A stretch of 64,000 nucleotides of DNA, taken from positions 124,001 through 188,000 of the forward strand of contig JAVDKL010000001.1 of the NCBI GenBank assembly GCA_030849965.1, written 5' to 3'. Shown here piece after piece: positions 11,203 to 21,068 of the stretch. The notes beneath the pieces were generated by a model. The model was not told the DNA's origin. It was given only the letters and a program-made list of their open reading frames with translations, and made no database searches. How positions within the stretch are numbered: position 1 is the stretch's first letter; every line of letters starts with the position of its first letter. The stretch comes from Schauerella fraxinea. GTDB lineage: Bacteria > Pseudomonadota > Gammaproteobacteria > Burkholderiales > Burkholderiaceae_B. A program made the translations under genes and the position numbers.

Positions 11203-11805
11203 ATGGAAACGCTCACCGCGCCTGCCTCGCTCGAGGTCGACATCAAAAAAAGCCGGTTTGTGGCGCATGCCGCACCGGTCGCCTCGGTCGACGAGGCGCG
11301 GGCGTTTTTCGATCGTCTGCATGATGCCACCGCCACGCATAACTGCTGGGCGTACCGCATCGGCCAATCTTATCGTTTCAACGACGACGGCGAACCAAGC
11401 GGTACGGCGGGCAAACCCATCTTGCAAGCCATCGACGGTCAGGGACTGGACGGCGTCGCTGTCGTGGTCATCCGGTGGTTTGGCGGCGTGAAGTTAGGCG
11501 CGGGCGGTCTGGTGCGCGCCTATGGCGGCTGTGCTGCGCAATGCTTGCGCGACGCCCCGCGGGCGATCGTCGTGCCGCAGGTACTGATCGATGCGCATTG
11601 CGGCTTTGGCGAATGGCCCATCTTGACGCCGCGGCTCGCAACCTATGGCGTGGTCACCCAATCAGAGCAATACGGCGCCGAGGGCGTGACGCTCGTGTTA
11701 TCCGTCCCGATCGAACACGAGCCGGCATTGCGCCGGCTCTGGACGGATATCACGCGTGGGAAAGGCGGCTGGGCGGTGGTCGAACCATCGGCCGAGTCAA
11801 ACTGA
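11203..11805 (+). CDS. IMPACT/YigZ family protein
   Basis: 200 residues. The N-terminal UPF0029/IMPACT domain contains IKKSRFVAHA, NCWAYRIG, DDGEPSGTAGKPIL and VVVIRWFGGVKLGAGGLVRAY, the family signature. A smaller C-terminal DUF1949-like domain follows. The molecular role in bacteria is not settled; eukaryotic relatives modulate the Gcn2 translation-stress pathway. It lies 35 bp after ybiT in the same direction and is probably co-transcribed, an interesting pairing of two translation-linked families. Confidence 0.88.
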   Translation: METLTAPASLEVDIKKSRFVAHAAPVASVDEARAFFDRLHDATATHNCWAYRIGQSYRFNDDGEPSGTAGKPILQAIDGQGLDGVAVVVIRWFGGVKLGAGGLVRAYGGCAAQCLRDAPRAIVVPQVLIDAHCGFGEWPILTPRLATYGVVTQSEQYGAEGVTLVLSVPIEHEPALRRLWTDITRGKGGWAVVEPSAESN

Positions 11806-11920
11806 GCTTCGATAGTCGACCCGCCGGCCAAGTCCAGGTGAGCGTCAGGGGTCAAGCGACGCCCTGAGCACAGGCGGGGATGGTGGGCTCTGACGAGCCA
11901 GCCAGTCCCCACCTCAACAA

Positions 11921-12307
11921 TCAAGATGCGTTGTTTTCGCTTGCCGGCGTTTGTGCTTCGGCAATTTGCTTGTGCACGTCGGCCATGTCGACTTCCTGGA
12001 TCTTGCCGATCAGTTCGTCGAATTGGCCGGCCGAAAGCGCACCCGGCTGCGAGAACAGCAGCACTTTTTCGCGGAAGGCCATCAACGTCGGGATCGATCG
12101 GATGCCCAGGGCTCCGGCCAATTCCTGCTGCTCGTCGGTGTTGACCTTCGCGAAGGTAATGCCTTCATGCTTTTCGGCGGCTTGTTCGAAAACGGGCCCG
12201 AAATTCTTGCAGGGCCCACACCAAGGCGCCCAGAAATCGATGATGACGGTGCCCCCTTCGGTAATGGTGTCCTGGAAGGTATCTTTATTCAGTTCGATCA
12301 AACTCAT
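11921..12307 (-). CDS. Thioredoxin
   Basis: 128 residues. The classic active site is WAPWCGPCK with Cys30 and Cys33, followed by the cis-Pro motif IRSIPTLMAF. There is no signal peptide, so it acts as a cytoplasmic disulfide reductant, with thioredoxin reductase as the expected partner. ATG 12307 is preceded by AAAGGA. The C-terminus is about 20 residues longer than E. coli TrxA. It sits 33 bp downstream of a flavin oxidoreductase gene on the same strand and is probably co-transcribed with it. Confidence 0.9.
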   Translation of the reverse strand: MSLIELNKDTFQDTITEGGTVIIDFWAPWCGPCKNFGPVFEQAAEKHEGITFAKVNTDEQQELAGALGIRSIPTLMAFREKVLLFSQPGALSAGQFDELIGKIQEVDMADVHKQIAEAQTPASENNAS

Positions 12308-12340
12308 ACGATGTCCTTTCAATAAAAGGTGGGCGTGCGA

Positions 12341-13369
12341 TCAAGCACCCACGGTTTCGGCCTGCGCGGCAGGCTGGTTCTGTTTGAGACCGGCCACGAT
12401 CTCGTACGACCGTAAGCGATCTTCATGCCGGAAGAAGTCAGACACGATCATGACTTCATCGGCTTGCGTTTCGGCAATCAGGTCATTCAAGCGATTGCGC
12501 ACGGTCTCTGGGCCGCCCACGATCGACGCGCCCAGCTTCTCCTGGACGGCCGCACGTTCGACGCTGTTCCAGATGCCGTCCATGGTGTCGACCGGCGGTT
12601 GCAGTTGCAAACGGCGGCCGCGCACGAGCGACAGAAACTTCTGCTGCTGCGTGGTGGACAGAAACTGCGCCTGTTCGTCGGTGTCCGCGGCAATCACCGG
12701 CACGCCGATCATCGCGTGCGGCTGATCCAGCGTGGCCGAAGGTTGAAACAGGTGGCGATAGAGCCGCATGGCGGCCATGCCTTCCGGCGAAAAGTGACCG
12801 GCGAACGAAAACGGCAAGCCAAGCTTGGCCGCCAGTCGCGCGCTGAAATCGCTCGAGCCCAACAGCCAGATCGGAACGTCCACACCCGCGCCCGGAATGG
12901 CGCGCACGCGTTGGCCGTCCTGTGCAGGTTGAAAGAAGAAGCGCAGCTCATCCAGCAATTCTGGAAACTGATTGCCGGCGCTGTAATCGCGGCCGAGCGC
13001 CTGCAGCGTCAACCCGTCGGTACCGGGCGCACGGCCCAGTCCCAAGTCGATCCGGTTGGGATAAAGCGTGGCGAGCGTGCCGAATTGTTCGGCGACGACC
13101 AAGGGCGCATGATTGGGCAGCATCACGCCGCCCGAGCCCACGCGCAGCGTGCTGGTGTGGCCGGCAATATGGCCGATCAAGACCGAGGTCGCGCTGCTGG
13201 CGATACCGGCAATATTGTGATGCTCGGCAAGCCAATAGCGCGTGTAACCCAGGCGCTCGACATGCTGCGCCAGACTCACACTGTTGTTGAACGCGTCGGC
13301 AGCGGTGCCGCCTTGGGCGATCGGGGCCAGATCCAAGACGGAGATCGGCACATCGGTCAGCGTTTTCAT
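12341..13369 (-). CDS. LLM-class flavin-dependent oxidoreductase
   Basis: 342 residues with the bacterial luciferase-like TIM-barrel fold. It shows [16 protein letters not shown] near the N-terminus, [37 protein letters not shown] and a C-terminal [11 protein letters not shown]. These are typical of the single-component LuxA-like subgroup that uses FMN; the substrate is unknown. ATG 13369 has GGGAG eight bases upstream. The open frame upstream of this start is not protein-like. It is followed by a thioredoxin gene on the same strand. Confidence 0.9.
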   Translation of the reverse strand: MKTLTDVPISVLDLAPIAQGGTAADAFNNSVSLAQHVERLGYTRYWLAEHHNIAGIASSATSVLIGHIAGHTSTLRVGSGGVMLPNHAPLVVAEQFGTLATLYPNRIDLGLGRAPGTDGLTLQALGRDYSAGNQFPELLDELRFFFQPAQDGQRVRAIPGAGVDVPIWLLGSSDFSARLAAKLGLPFSFAGHFSPEGMAAMRLYRHLFQPSATLDQPHAMIGVPVIAADTDEQAQFLSTTQQQKFLSLVRGRRLQLQPPVDTMDGIWNSVERAAVQEKLGASIVGGPETVRNRLNDLIAETQADEVMIVSDFFRHEDRLRSYEIVAGLKQNQPAAQAETVGA

Positions 13370-13660
13370 AGGAGTACTCCCTAATAGTTCTATGAGAACA
13401 GTGTACGAGTCTCGTGGCCTCACTGCCGTAACAACCTTGCCGCCGGGTGGGGTGTATTGATCGAGGCAATCTGCCCGATAGTCGCACTCAATCGTCGGCG
13501 GCGTATCTTGTGCCAGACCATTAATGCGAAATTTGAGGCACCACCATTTGAGGCAAAACCTTAAGGAGCAGCCTGGTTCCGCATCTCGACTTCGGAACAC
13601 CCCGAAGCAAGATCGAGAACGACCACACCGGGAGCGATCGCATGGCCATTTACATTCCCT

Positions 13661-14956
13661 CTAGTGATCGGTGAAAAATGCGTAGCGCAGCACGAACAGC
13701 ACCGCCACCAGCCACGTGGCAGGATGGATCTCGCGCATGCGGCCAGTGGTCGTCTTCAGCACCACATAGCTGATGAATCCGAAAGCCAGGCCGTTGGCGA
13801 TCGAGTAGGTAAACGGCATCACCAAGGCAGTCAACGCGGCCGGCGTGGCTTCGGCCACATCGCTCCAATCGATCTCGATCAGTTCGCGCATCATGAGGCC
13901 CGCTACATAAAGCAGGGCGGGGGCCGTGGCGTAGGCGGGCACCGAACTCGCCAACGGTGCGATGAAGAGAGCGGCCAGGAACAGCACGGCGACCACCAGC
14001 GCCGTGAGGCCCGTGCGCCCGCCTGCCTGCACGCCCGATGCGCTTTCCACGAACGCCGTGGTGCTGCTGGTGCCCAGTACCGAGCCTGCAACGATGGCGG
14101 TGCTGTCGGCAAATAACGCCCGGCCCAGGCGATTGGGCTTGCCCTCGGGAATCAGTCCGGCACGTTTGGCCACGCCCATCAAGGTGCCGGTGGCGTCGAA
14201 TACCTCGACCAGAACGAACACCAGGATCACATTGAGCAAGCCGATATTGAGCACGCCCATGATGTCGAGCTTGAAAAACGTGGGCGCCAAGCTGGGCGGT
14301 GCGGAAAACACGCCGTTGAAGGTGGTGTAACCCATCGCCATCGAGAGCAGCGTGACCGCGATGATGCCGATCAGGATGGCGCCGCGAATGCGCAGCGCGT
14401 CCAGCGACGCGATGATGAAAAAGCCGAGGATTGCGAACAGTGGGCCGTGGGTGCGGAGATCGCCCAGGCTGACCTTGGTCGCCGGATGCGCCACCACGAT
14501 GCCGGCGTTGGACAAGGCGATGATGGCGAGAAACAAACCGATCCCGGCGGCAATCGCGCTGCGCAACGATGACGGGATGCCCTTGATCAACCAGGCCCGC
14601 ACGCCCGTCAGGGTGAGGATCAAGAAGATGACCCCCGAGACGAACACGGCGCCCAGGGCCTGCTCCCAGGTATAGCCCATGGTTTTGACCACGGTAAACG
14701 CGAAGAACGCATTGAGCCCCATACCCGGCGCCATGCCGATCGGCCAGTTGGCCACGAACGCCATGATCAGCGTGCCGATGGCAGCGGCCAGGCAGGTCGC
14801 CACGAATACGGCGTTGCGGTCCATGCCGGTCGACGACAGAATGTCCGGGTTGACGAAGATGATGTACGACATCGTCAGGAACGTCGTGATGCCGGCCACC
14901 ACTTCGGTACGCACCTGCGTGCCATGTTCGCGCAAATGGAACAATCTTTCGAGCAT
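13661..14956 (-). CDS. NCS2 family purine permease (AzgA-like)
   Basis: 431 residues with about 12-14 hydrophobic membrane segments. The N-terminal MSYIIFVNPDILSSTGMDR and the GTSSTTAFVESASGVQAGGR segment (transport core) are characteristic of the AzgA/PbuG guanine-hypoxanthine permease branch of NCS2. It should import a purine base by proton symport across the inner membrane. It is divergent from tsaD, with a 77-bp gap. There is no room for a purine riboswitch upstream. Exact base specificity is not certain. Confidence 0.9.
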   Translation of the reverse strand: MLERLFHLREHGTQVRTEVVAGITTFLTMSYIIFVNPDILSSTGMDRNAVFVATCLAAAIGTLIMAFVANWPIGMAPGMGLNAFFAFTVVKTMGYTWEQALGAVFVSGVIFLILTLTGVRAWLIKGIPSSLRSAIAAGIGLFLAIIALSNAGIVVAHPATKVSLGDLRTHGPLFAILGFFIIASLDALRIRGAILIGIIAVTLLSMAMGYTTFNGVFSAPPSLAPTFFKLDIMGVLNIGLLNVILVFVLVEVFDATGTLMGVAKRAGLIPEGKPNRLGRALFADSTAIVAGSVLGTSSTTAFVESASGVQAGGRTGLTALVVAVLFLAALFIAPLASSVPAYATAPALLYVAGLMMRELIEIDWSDVAEATPAALTALVMPFTYSIANGLAFGFISYVVLKTTTGRMREIHPATWLVAVLFVLRYAFFTDH

Positions 14957-15033
14957 GGAAAGCTGCCTTACTGTGAAGCTGGAGGGAAGGGCGCAAAATA
15001 AACCACCTCGCCACAGTTGTACACTCTCCCGCC

Positions 15034-16071
15034 ATGATTATTCTCGGCTTTGAAAGCTCCTGCGACGAAACGGGCGTGGCCCTCGTCTGCACCGAACGCG
15101 GCCTGCTGGCGCACGCGTTGCACTCCCAGATCGCCATGCACCAGGCCTACGGCGGCGTGGTGCCCGAGCTCGCCTCTCGCGACCATATCCGGCGCGTGGT
15201 GCCGCTTACCCGCGACGTGCTCAAAAGCGCGGGGCTGGGGCCGGCGGATGTGGACGCCGTGGCCTACACCGCCGGGCCCGGTTTGGCCGGCGCATTGCTG
15301 GTGGGCGCCAGCGTGGCGCAGGCGTTTGCCTGGGCGCGCGATCTGCCGGCCATCCCGATTCATCACCTCGAAGGCCATCTGCTGTCGCCCTTGCTGGCGC
15401 AGCCCCGGCCGGATTTTCCGTTCGTGGCGCTCCTGGTATCGGGTGGGCATACCCAATTGATGCGGGTCGATGGCGTGGGCCGCTACGAACTGCTGGGCGA
15501 GACGCTGGATGACGCCGCGGGCGAGGCCTTCGACAAGTCCGCCAAGCTGATGGGCTTGGGTTATCCAGGCGGGCCGGCCTTGGCGCGCCTGGCGGAGCAG
15601 GGCGATGCCACGCGCTTCGTGCTGCCGCGGCCGATGCTGCACAGCGGCGATCTGGATTTCAGCTTCAGCGGCCTGAAGACCGCCGTGCTCACCAAGGTGA
15701 AGCAGCATTCGCAAGACCCTGGTGGCTTGAGCGACCAGACGCGTGCCGATCTGGCGGCCGCCACGCAGGCGGCGATCGTGGATGTGTTGAGCGCCAAAGC
15801 CATCAAGGCCTTGAAGCAGACGGGCCTCAAACGTCTGGTGGTAGCCGGCGGCGTGGGGGCCAATAAACGGCTGCGCGACAATCTGGCTCGCGTGCTGCCC
15901 GGCATGCAGGCCGAGTCGTTCTTTCCCCCGCTCGAGTTCTGTACCGATAACGGCGCCATGATCGCTTTCGCCGCCAGCGAGCGCGTGAAAGCAGGGCTGG
16001 CCACGCTGGAGCGCGGTAAGCACGCGTTTACCGTGCGGCCACGCTGGGACTTGGCTGAGCTGGGGACGTAA
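15034..16071 (+). CDS. tsaD: tRNA N6-threonylcarbamoyladenosine transferase TsaD
   Basis: 345 residues, full length. It transfers the threonylcarbamoyl group to A37 of ANN-decoding tRNAs, with TsaB, TsaE and TsaC as partners. The ASKHA fold begins [17 protein letters not shown]. The metal-binding HHLEGH (His-x3-His) is near residues 110-115, and the nucleotide-binding [10 protein letters not shown] and [11 protein letters not shown] motifs are clear. TACACT at 15020-15025 is a possible -10 element. It is divergent from the purine permease. Confidence 0.96.
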   Translation: MIILGFESSCDETGVALVCTERGLLAHALHSQIAMHQAYGGVVPELASRDHIRRVVPLTRDVLKSAGLGPADVDAVAYTAGPGLAGALLVGASVAQAFAWARDLPAIPIHHLEGHLLSPLLAQPRPDFPFVALLVSGGHTQLMRVDGVGRYELLGETLDDAAGEAFDKSAKLMGLGYPGGPALARLAEQGDATRFVLPRPMLHSGDLDFSFSGLKTAVLTKVKQHSQDPGGLSDQTRADLAAATQAAIVDVLSAKAIKALKQTGLKRLVVAGGVGANKRLRDNLARVLPGMQAESFFPPLEFCTDNGAMIAFAASERVKAGLATLERGKHAFTVRPRWDLAELGT

Positions 16072-16122
16072 ACCTCAGCGCGCGCGATGCGCCGGGAAGC
16101 GTGGGGCCCCCGGCTCGATCGT

Positions 16123-16770
16123 TCAAGCCTTCTTTTTCGACCCGATCTTGGTCTCGGTGCCGCGCATCAGTCGTGCGATATTGGCCCGGTGGCGCCAGTA
16201 CAGGAAGCCGCCGATCACCACGAGTGCCGCCGTCACGGGCGCTTGCGCATACCACCACACACCCGATCCAAACACGTAATACACCGGTGCGAAGAGCGCG
16301 GCCACCAGCGAGGCGAGCGACGAATACCGGAAGAAGACGGCGATGATCAGCCAGGTGAGCGCTGTGGCCAAGCCCAGCCAGGGTTGCAGCGCGAACAGCA
16401 CGCCGAGCGCCGTGGCCACGCCCTTGCCGCCTTGAAATCGCAGGAAGATGGGATACACGTGGCCCAGAAACACAGCCACGGCTACCGCGCCTTCGAGGGT
16501 GCTGGGCAAGCCGCCAGCACCGGCCAGCCGATGGGCCAGCCACAAAGCGAACCAGCCCTTGAACGCATCACCCAGCAGGGTCAGAATCGCAGCGGTTTTG
16601 TTGCCTGTACGCAGCACATTGGTGGCGCCCGGATTCTTGGATCCGTACGTGCGCGGATCTTGCAATCCCATGAGTTTGCTGACCACCACGGCAAACGGAA
16701 TGGAGCCGATCAGGTAGGCGAGGGCGATGAGCCCAATGCTGGTAATAAGGTTAATCGAGTCGCCTGCCAT
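16123..16770 (-). CDS. plsY: Glycerol-3-phosphate acyltransferase PlsY
   Basis: 215 residues with about five membrane segments. It transfers acyl from acyl-phosphate to glycerol-3-phosphate, the first step of phospholipid synthesis, at the inner membrane. The family motifs are present: [33 protein letters not shown], and [12 protein letters not shown]. The C-terminus is basic (KIGSKKKA). It is divergent from surE, with a 131-bp intergenic region; tsaD converges on its 3' end. Confidence 0.95.
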   Translation of the reverse strand: MAGDSINLITSIGLIALAYLIGSIPFAVVVSKLMGLQDPRTYGSKNPGATNVLRTGNKTAAILTLLGDAFKGWFALWLAHRLAGAGGLPSTLEGAVAVAVFLGHVYPIFLRFQGGKGVATALGVLFALQPWLGLATALTWLIIAVFFRYSSLASLVAALFAPVYYVFGSGVWWYAQAPVTAALVVIGGFLYWRHRANIARLMRGTETKIGSKKKA

Positions 16771-16856
16771 CTCGTCTTCTCCAATACAGATTCGTTATGG
16801 GCGGCGATTTTAGCGTGTGTACCGCCACAGGATCATGAGGTGGCGAACATCGGCGG

Positions 16857-16862
16857 TACAAT
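16857..16862 (+). promoter_or_regulatory. Possible -10 element for surE operon
   Basis: TACAAT lies 40 bp before the surE start, a close match to the sigma-70 -10 consensus. No convincing -35 hexamer is seen 16-18 bp upstream, so the call is weak. Confidence 0.3.
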
Positions 16863-16901
16863 TCGTCGCGTTCAGGCGCTTTTTTTATCTTCTGGGTGCG
16901 A

Positions 16902-17660
16902 ATGCAGCTACTGGTTTCCAACGACGATGGTTATACCGCCCCCGGGCTTGATGCACTGGTCGACGCGCTGCGCGACCTGGGCGAGCTGACGGTCGTCGCA
17001 CCCGAGTCCAATCACAGTGGGGCGTCCAATTCGCTCACACTCAATCGGCCGTTGACCGTCCGCGAGGCCCATAACGGCTACTTCTGCGTGAATGGCACCC
17101 CGTCGGACTGCGTGCACGTCGCCCTTACTGCCTTGATGAAAACGCGTCCCGCGCTGGTGGTGTCGGGAATCAATAACGGTGCCAACATGGGTGACGATAC
17201 GCTGTATTCCGGCACCGTCGCAGCCGCCACCGAAGGCTATCTTTTTGGTATTCCGGCCATTGCGTTTTCGCTGGAAGAAAAGGGCTGGGCGCATATCGAA
17301 GCGGCGGCTCAGATGGCTCGGAAGGTGGTTCAACGGCAGTTGGCAGCGCCTTTGCGCGCGCCGGTGTTGTTGAATGTCAACATTCCCAATCGTCCGCTCG
17401 ATCGGATGCAGGGCATGTGCGTGACCCGCCTGGGCAAGCGTCATCCGTCCGAGCCGGTCGTAAAAACCACCACGCCGTATGGCGACACGGTCTATTGGAT
17501 CGGGAAGGCCGGTTTGGCGTCGGACGCCACCGAAGGAACCGATTTTCATGCCGTCGGCCAAGGCGCGGTGTCGATCACGCCGCTGCGTCTGGATCTGACG
17601 CATCAAGCGCAGATGGCCGAAGTGGGCCGTTGGGCGGAGCCGCTATGCGCAAACCCGTGA
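16902..17660 (+). CDS. surE: 5'/3'-nucleotidase SurE
   Basis: 252 residues. It dephosphorylates nucleoside monophosphates and is linked to stationary-phase survival. The metal site is in LVSNDDGY (Asp8, Asp9), with [13 protein letters not shown] and [23 protein letters not shown] as the active-site loops. ATG 16902 matches the usual family start; an in-frame GTG at 16896 would add two residues. It is the first gene of a surE-pcm-nlpD-exonuclease run, and pcm overlaps its 3' end by 16 bp. Confidence 0.94.
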   Translation: MQLLVSNDDGYTAPGLDALVDALRDLGELTVVAPESNHSGASNSLTLNRPLTVREAHNGYFCVNGTPSDCVHVALTALMKTRPALVVSGINNGANMGDDTLYSGTVAAATEGYLFGIPAIAFSLEEKGWAHIEAAAQMARKVVQRQLAAPLRAPVLLNVNIPNRPLDRMQGMCVTRLGKRHPSEPVVKTTTPYGDTVYWIGKAGLASDATEGTDFHAVGQGAVSITPLRLDLTHQAQMAEVGRWAEPLCANP

Positions 17661-18511
17661 CCCCGGCATACCCGACGCGGGGCACCGCATCCGGCACCGC
17701 ATCCGGCACACGCGCGGGCCAGGACGAACCGCGCGGTCGCGCGCCGGCTGCAAGCGGCGGAGGCCTGGGACCGGGCTACTCGGCTGCCAACAGCAACACC
17801 CGCATTTCGGCGGCCGCTTTGCCGCGCCCCTCGGCCGCACGCATCCTGCCCGACCCCAGCCTCAATCTGGGTCTGAACTCGGAACGCCTGCGCGCCGCCA
17901 TGGTGCAGCGCCTGCGTCAGCAAGGCATCACCGATGAGCGGGTGCTGGCTGCGATGCACAACGTGCCGCGCCACATTTTCGTCGATGAAGCCCTGGCCAG
18001 CCGCGCCTATGAAGACGCGGCATTGCCTATCGGTCACTCGCAAACCATCTCGCAGCCTTGGGTCGTGGCCCGCATGCTGGCGGCCGTCTGCGCCGACCGG
18101 CAGCCCACCCGGGTGCTCGAAGTGGGTGCCGGCTGCGGCTATCAAGCCGCGGTGATGTCTCAATTTGTCCGCGAGGTGCATGCGATCGAACGCATCCGCG
18201 GTTTGTACGATTTGGCGCGCACCCATCTGAGGGCCTTGCGCCTGACGACGCGCGTGCGCCTGGTGTATGGCGACGGTATGTTGGGCTTGCCCGGCGTCGC
18301 CCCATTCGATGCTATTGTTGTCGCCGCCGCAGGTATGACGATTCCGCAGGCCCTGTTGACTCAACTCGCCCCCAATGGACGATTGATCGCGCCCGAAGGC
18401 ACGACCCATCAGCGGCTCGTGATGATCGAGCGTACCGGCCAGGCGAGCTGGAAAAGAACAGAACTTGAAGCCGTGCGTTTCGTGCCGCTTAAGCCCGGCA
18501 TACAATCTTGA
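17645..18511 (+). CDS. pcm: Protein-L-isoaspartate O-methyltransferase
   Basis: 288 residues. It uses S-adenosylmethionine to methylate isoaspartate in damaged proteins for repair. The catalytic core starts near residue 80 ([10 protein letters not shown]) and includes [36 protein letters not shown], and the SAM motif [14 protein letters not shown]. The first 80 or so residues are Gly/Ala/Pro/Thr-rich and absent from E. coli Pcm, so they are probably a disordered extension. The start overlaps surE, consistent with an operon. Confidence 0.92.
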   Translation: MRKPVTPAYPTRGTASGTASGTRAGQDEPRGRAPAASGGGLGPGYSAANSNTRISAAALPRPSAARILPDPSLNLGLNSERLRAAMVQRLRQQGITDERVLAAMHNVPRHIFVDEALASRAYEDAALPIGHSQTISQPWVVARMLAAVCADRQPTRVLEVGAGCGYQAAVMSQFVREVHAIERIRGLYDLARTHLRALRLTTRVRLVYGDGMLGLPGVAPFDAIVVAAAGMTIPQALLTQLAPNGRLIAPEGTTHQRLVMIERTGQASWKRTELEAVRFVPLKPGIQS

Positions 18512-18530
18512 GCTAACAGGAGATATCTCT

Positions 18531-19409
18531 ATGCAAGACGGGCAGTTGCAACTGACCGACCGTGTGTCCCCCAACGTGTCCGTTGCATGGCGGTTGCGCC
18601 CATCCATGGGCGTTGCCGTACTCGGTATGCTCGTATTGGCAGGATGCAGTTCGACCGGCACGCGTGCGCCGGTCACCGATTTGTCCAACGGCCAAGCCGC
18701 GCCCGCCGCGCAAGCGGGTGGCACGTATGTGGTGCGGCCCGGCGATACGCTGTTGAAGATCGCCCGCGCACACAACGTGGATATGGATAGCCTGCGCCGC
18801 TGGAATAACCTTTCCGATCCCAATCAGTTGACGGTCGGGCAGGTGCTCAAGCTGTCCGCGAGCGGCGCCGTCGCCGCAGCGCCATCCACTGGCGGTTCGC
18901 GCGTCACGCCCATTACCGCCTCCACGCCGCAGCCGCGTCCGCTGGATGACAACACGATGAAGCCGGACGAAGGCACGCCGGCCACGCCCGCCTCGCCGCC
19001 ACCCGTGGCCACGCCTGCACGCACGGCGCCTGCGGCCGATGCCGGCGTGATCAATTGGGGCTGGCCCGCCAGCGGCGATCTGATTCAAACCTTCAATGCC
19101 AACAGCAAGGGCATCGATATCGCCGGCTCGCCGGGCGATCCGGTCAATGCCGCGGCAGATGGCAAGGTCATGTACAGCGGCAACGGTGTGCGCGGCCTGG
19201 GCAATCTGATCATCATCAATCACCAGAACGGCTTCATTACCGCCTACGCCCATAACCGCACGCTGCTGGTCAAGACCGGGCAAGAGGTCAAGCGCGGGGC
19301 CAAGATCGCCGAAATCGGACAAACCGATGCCACGTCGCCGCGTCTGCACTTCGAGGTGCGGCGCCAGGGCACGCCGGTCGATCCGCTCAAGTATCTGCCG
19401 CAGAAATGA
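18531..19409 (+). CDS. nlpD: NlpD-like lipoprotein, LysM plus degenerate M23 domain
   Basis: 292 residues. Lipobox LAGC with Cys39, LysM peptidoglycan-binding repeat near 65-110 (GTYVVRPGDTLLKIARAH), an Ala/Pro/Thr linker, and an M23/LytM domain at about 185-290. The LytM domain has GIDIAG where active enzymes carry the metal-binding HGxD motif, as in E. coli NlpD. It is thus likely an amidase activator for septal murein splitting, not a hydrolase. AGGAG at 18518-18522 supports ATG 18531. The next gene overlaps by 4 bp and is not rpoS, unlike in E. coli. Confidence 0.9.
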   Translation: MQDGQLQLTDRVSPNVSVAWRLRPSMGVAVLGMLVLAGCSSTGTRAPVTDLSNGQAAPAAQAGGTYVVRPGDTLLKIARAHNVDMDSLRRWNNLSDPNQLTVGQVLKLSASGAVAAAPSTGGSRVTPITASTPQPRPLDDNTMKPDEGTPATPASPPPVATPARTAPAADAGVINWGWPASGDLIQTFNANSKGIDIAGSPGDPVNAAADGKVMYSGNGVRGLGNLIIINHQNGFITAYAHNRTLLVKTGQEVKRGAKIAEIGQTDATSPRLHFEVRRQGTPVDPLKYLPQK

Positions 19410-20188
19410 TCCCCACGCTCGTCTTCGACCTCGAAACCCTGCCCGATGCGGCAGGATTGCGGCGGTTAAACGGCTGGGGTCCGGAAGTGTCCGATCTCGA
19501 GGTGGTCGAGCGGGCACTGGCGGTGCGCCGCGAGGCCACCGGCCACGATTTCATGCCGCTGCACCTGCACCAGGTTGCCGTCATCGGCTGCGCGTTTCGC
19601 GACGACAACGGCTTTCGTGTGAAGTGCATCGGTGGTCCGGACGACCCCGAAGCCGCTTTGCTGACCGGCTTTTTCAAGACGATCGAGCGCTACACGCCCA
19701 AGCTCGTCAGTTGGAACGGTTCGGGCTTCGATCTGCCCGTGCTGCATTACCGCAGTCTCATCCACGGCGTGCCCGCGCCGCGCTATTGGGACATGGGTGA
19801 AGAAGACCGCGACTTCAAATACAACAACTACATCAGCCGCTATCACCCGCGCCACACCGATCTGATGGATGTGCTGGCCAAGTTCAACGGTCGCGCCAAT
19901 GCGCCGCTGGACGATCTGGCCAAGCTGTGCGGCTTTCCCGGCAAGCTGGGAATGGACGGCAGCAAGGTGTGGGAAGCGTGGACCACAGGCCGCGCCGATG
20001 AGGTGCGGGCCTATTGCGAAACGGACGTCGTCAACACCTGGCTGGTGTACTGCCGCTTTCAGTTGCTGCGTGGCGAACTCGATCGTCATGCCTACGATGC
20101 CGAAATCGCGCTCGTGCGCGACACGCTCGCGGCTAGCGATGCGCCGCACTGGGCCGAATATCTCGCGGCCTGGCCGGAAAGTGACTGA
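19406..20188 (+). CDS. 3'-5' exonuclease, PolB-exonuclease-like (DEDD)
   Basis: 260 residues. The DEDD exonuclease motifs are visible: FDLET (Asp8, Glu10), LVSWNGSGFDLPVL (second Asp), and a C-terminal region YCETDVVNTWLVY with Tyr and Asp of the DEDDy type. This matches the family of stand-alone exonucleases related to the proofreading domain of B-family polymerases. It probably acts on single-stranded DNA or RNA ends; the substrate is unknown. It begins in an ATGA overlap with nlpD, so it is part of the surE operon. Confidence 0.85.
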   Translation: MIPTLVFDLETLPDAAGLRRLNGWGPEVSDLEVVERALAVRREATGHDFMPLHLHQVAVIGCAFRDDNGFRVKCIGGPDDPEAALLTGFFKTIERYTPKLVSWNGSGFDLPVLHYRSLIHGVPAPRYWDMGEEDRDFKYNNYISRYHPRHTDLMDVLAKFNGRANAPLDDLAKLCGFPGKLGMDGSKVWEAWTTGRADEVRAYCETDVVNTWLVYCRFQLLRGELDRHAYDAEIALVRDTLAASDAPHWAEYLAAWPESD

Positions 20189-20368
20189 CGCCCGATTGAG
20201 ACGTGCAGGGGCACTGCATTGCACTGCGCCGAACTGAAGGCGAGCCGGACAAGAATTTGCCCGATCACGCCCCGCAATCGATTGAAATAACCGCGCCGTA
20301 TTCGAAACCGGCGCGTAACCGATCCAGCCGCACAATCTGCCTGCGTTCACATCACACAGGAGATTGTC

Positions 20369-20986
20369 ATGACCGCATTCAATTTTCGTCCTCTGGTTGC
20401 CGGCTTGACCTTGGCGCTTGCCGCCGCAGGGTCGACGGGAATGGCCGTCGCGGCCACGAGCGATGCGTCAACGACAGGCGCCGCAACCCCATCGGCCACG
20501 TCGCCGCGTGGCGATCACGCCGGTAAGCCGGGCAAGCATCAAGAAGGCCGTCATGGCCGCATGATGATGCGTGACGGCATCATGATTCCCGGCCTCGGCC
20601 CCTTGAGCAAAGCGCAGGTCGAGAGCCTCAAGCTCACCAGCGCCCAGCAGGCCCGCGTCGACACGGCACGCACGGCGTCGCGCACACTGCACGACAAAAT
20701 GCGTGACGCCGGCAAATCGCGTCACGATCTGCTCGCCAGCCAACTGAAGGCCAACAAACTCGATCCGCGCGCCTTGTCTGATGAGTCGGGCAAGGGACGT
20801 GAACAGTTCACGGCCGAGCGCGGTCAGGTGCGCGATCAGTGGCTGGCCGTCTGGGACAGTTTGACCGACGCCCAGAAGGGCCAGGTGACTGAAATCGTCA
20901 AGGTTCGCCAGGCGCGCCACGACGAAATGAAGCAAAAGCGGATGCAACGCGGCGACGTTGCCCCGCCGCCCGCCACGGGCGCATAA
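20369..20986 (+). CDS. Spy/CpxP-like periplasmic protein
   Basis: 205 residues. A Sec signal peptide spans about 1-28 (cleavage near AVAA). The mature protein is short, highly charged and mostly helical, rich in Arg, Lys, Ala and Met, with LTSAQQARVD and LTDAQKGQV echoing the LTxxQ repeats of the Spy/CpxP/CnrR family. Such proteins act as periplasmic chaperones or metal/stress sensors. A Gly/His/Met-rich tract (KHQEGRHGRMMMRDG) lies near residues 55-70. AGGAG precedes ATG 20369. No two-component partner is next to it. Confidence 0.7.
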   Translation: MTAFNFRPLVAGLTLALAAAGSTGMAVAATSDASTTGAATPSATSPRGDHAGKPGKHQEGRHGRMMMRDGIMIPGLGPLSKAQVESLKLTSAQQARVDTARTASRTLHDKMRDAGKSRHDLLASQLKANKLDPRALSDESGKGREQFTAERGQVRDQWLAVWDSLTDAQKGQVTEIVKVRQARHDEMKQKRMQRGDVAPPPATGA

Positions 20987-21014
20987 GCAACACGGCCGAT
21001 TAGGCCAAGACGCG

Positions 21015-21050
21015 GAGGCGGCATTTTCCTACAATGCCGCCTCTTCTCTT
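21015..21050 (+). terminator. Strong intrinsic terminator
   Basis: A perfect 11-bp stem, GAGGCGGCATT (21015-21025) with AATGCCGCCTC (21033-21043), with a 7-nt loop and a pyrimidine-rich tail TTCTCTTT. It separates the Spy-like gene from rlmD. It ends just before rlmD, so the rlmD promoter may lie within or upstream of it. Confidence 0.75.
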
Positions 21051-21068
21051 TGAATGCGTTGTGTCTCG

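Noticed and set aside
11886-11899. GGCTC-TGAC-GAGCC hairpin between the IMPACT gene and thioredoxin
   Set aside because: Only a 5-bp stem without a T tail; insufficient for a bidirectional terminator.
14957-15033. Purine riboswitch upstream of the NCS2 permease
   Set aside because: Only 77 bp separate the permease and tsaD starts, too short for both a riboswitch and the divergent promoters, and no matching fold was visible.
13650-15137. A 495-residue open frame on the minus strand over the purine permease
   Set aside because: It is a Gly/Arg/His-rich shadow frame of the permease gene, with no conserved motif; the permease frame is a perfect family match.
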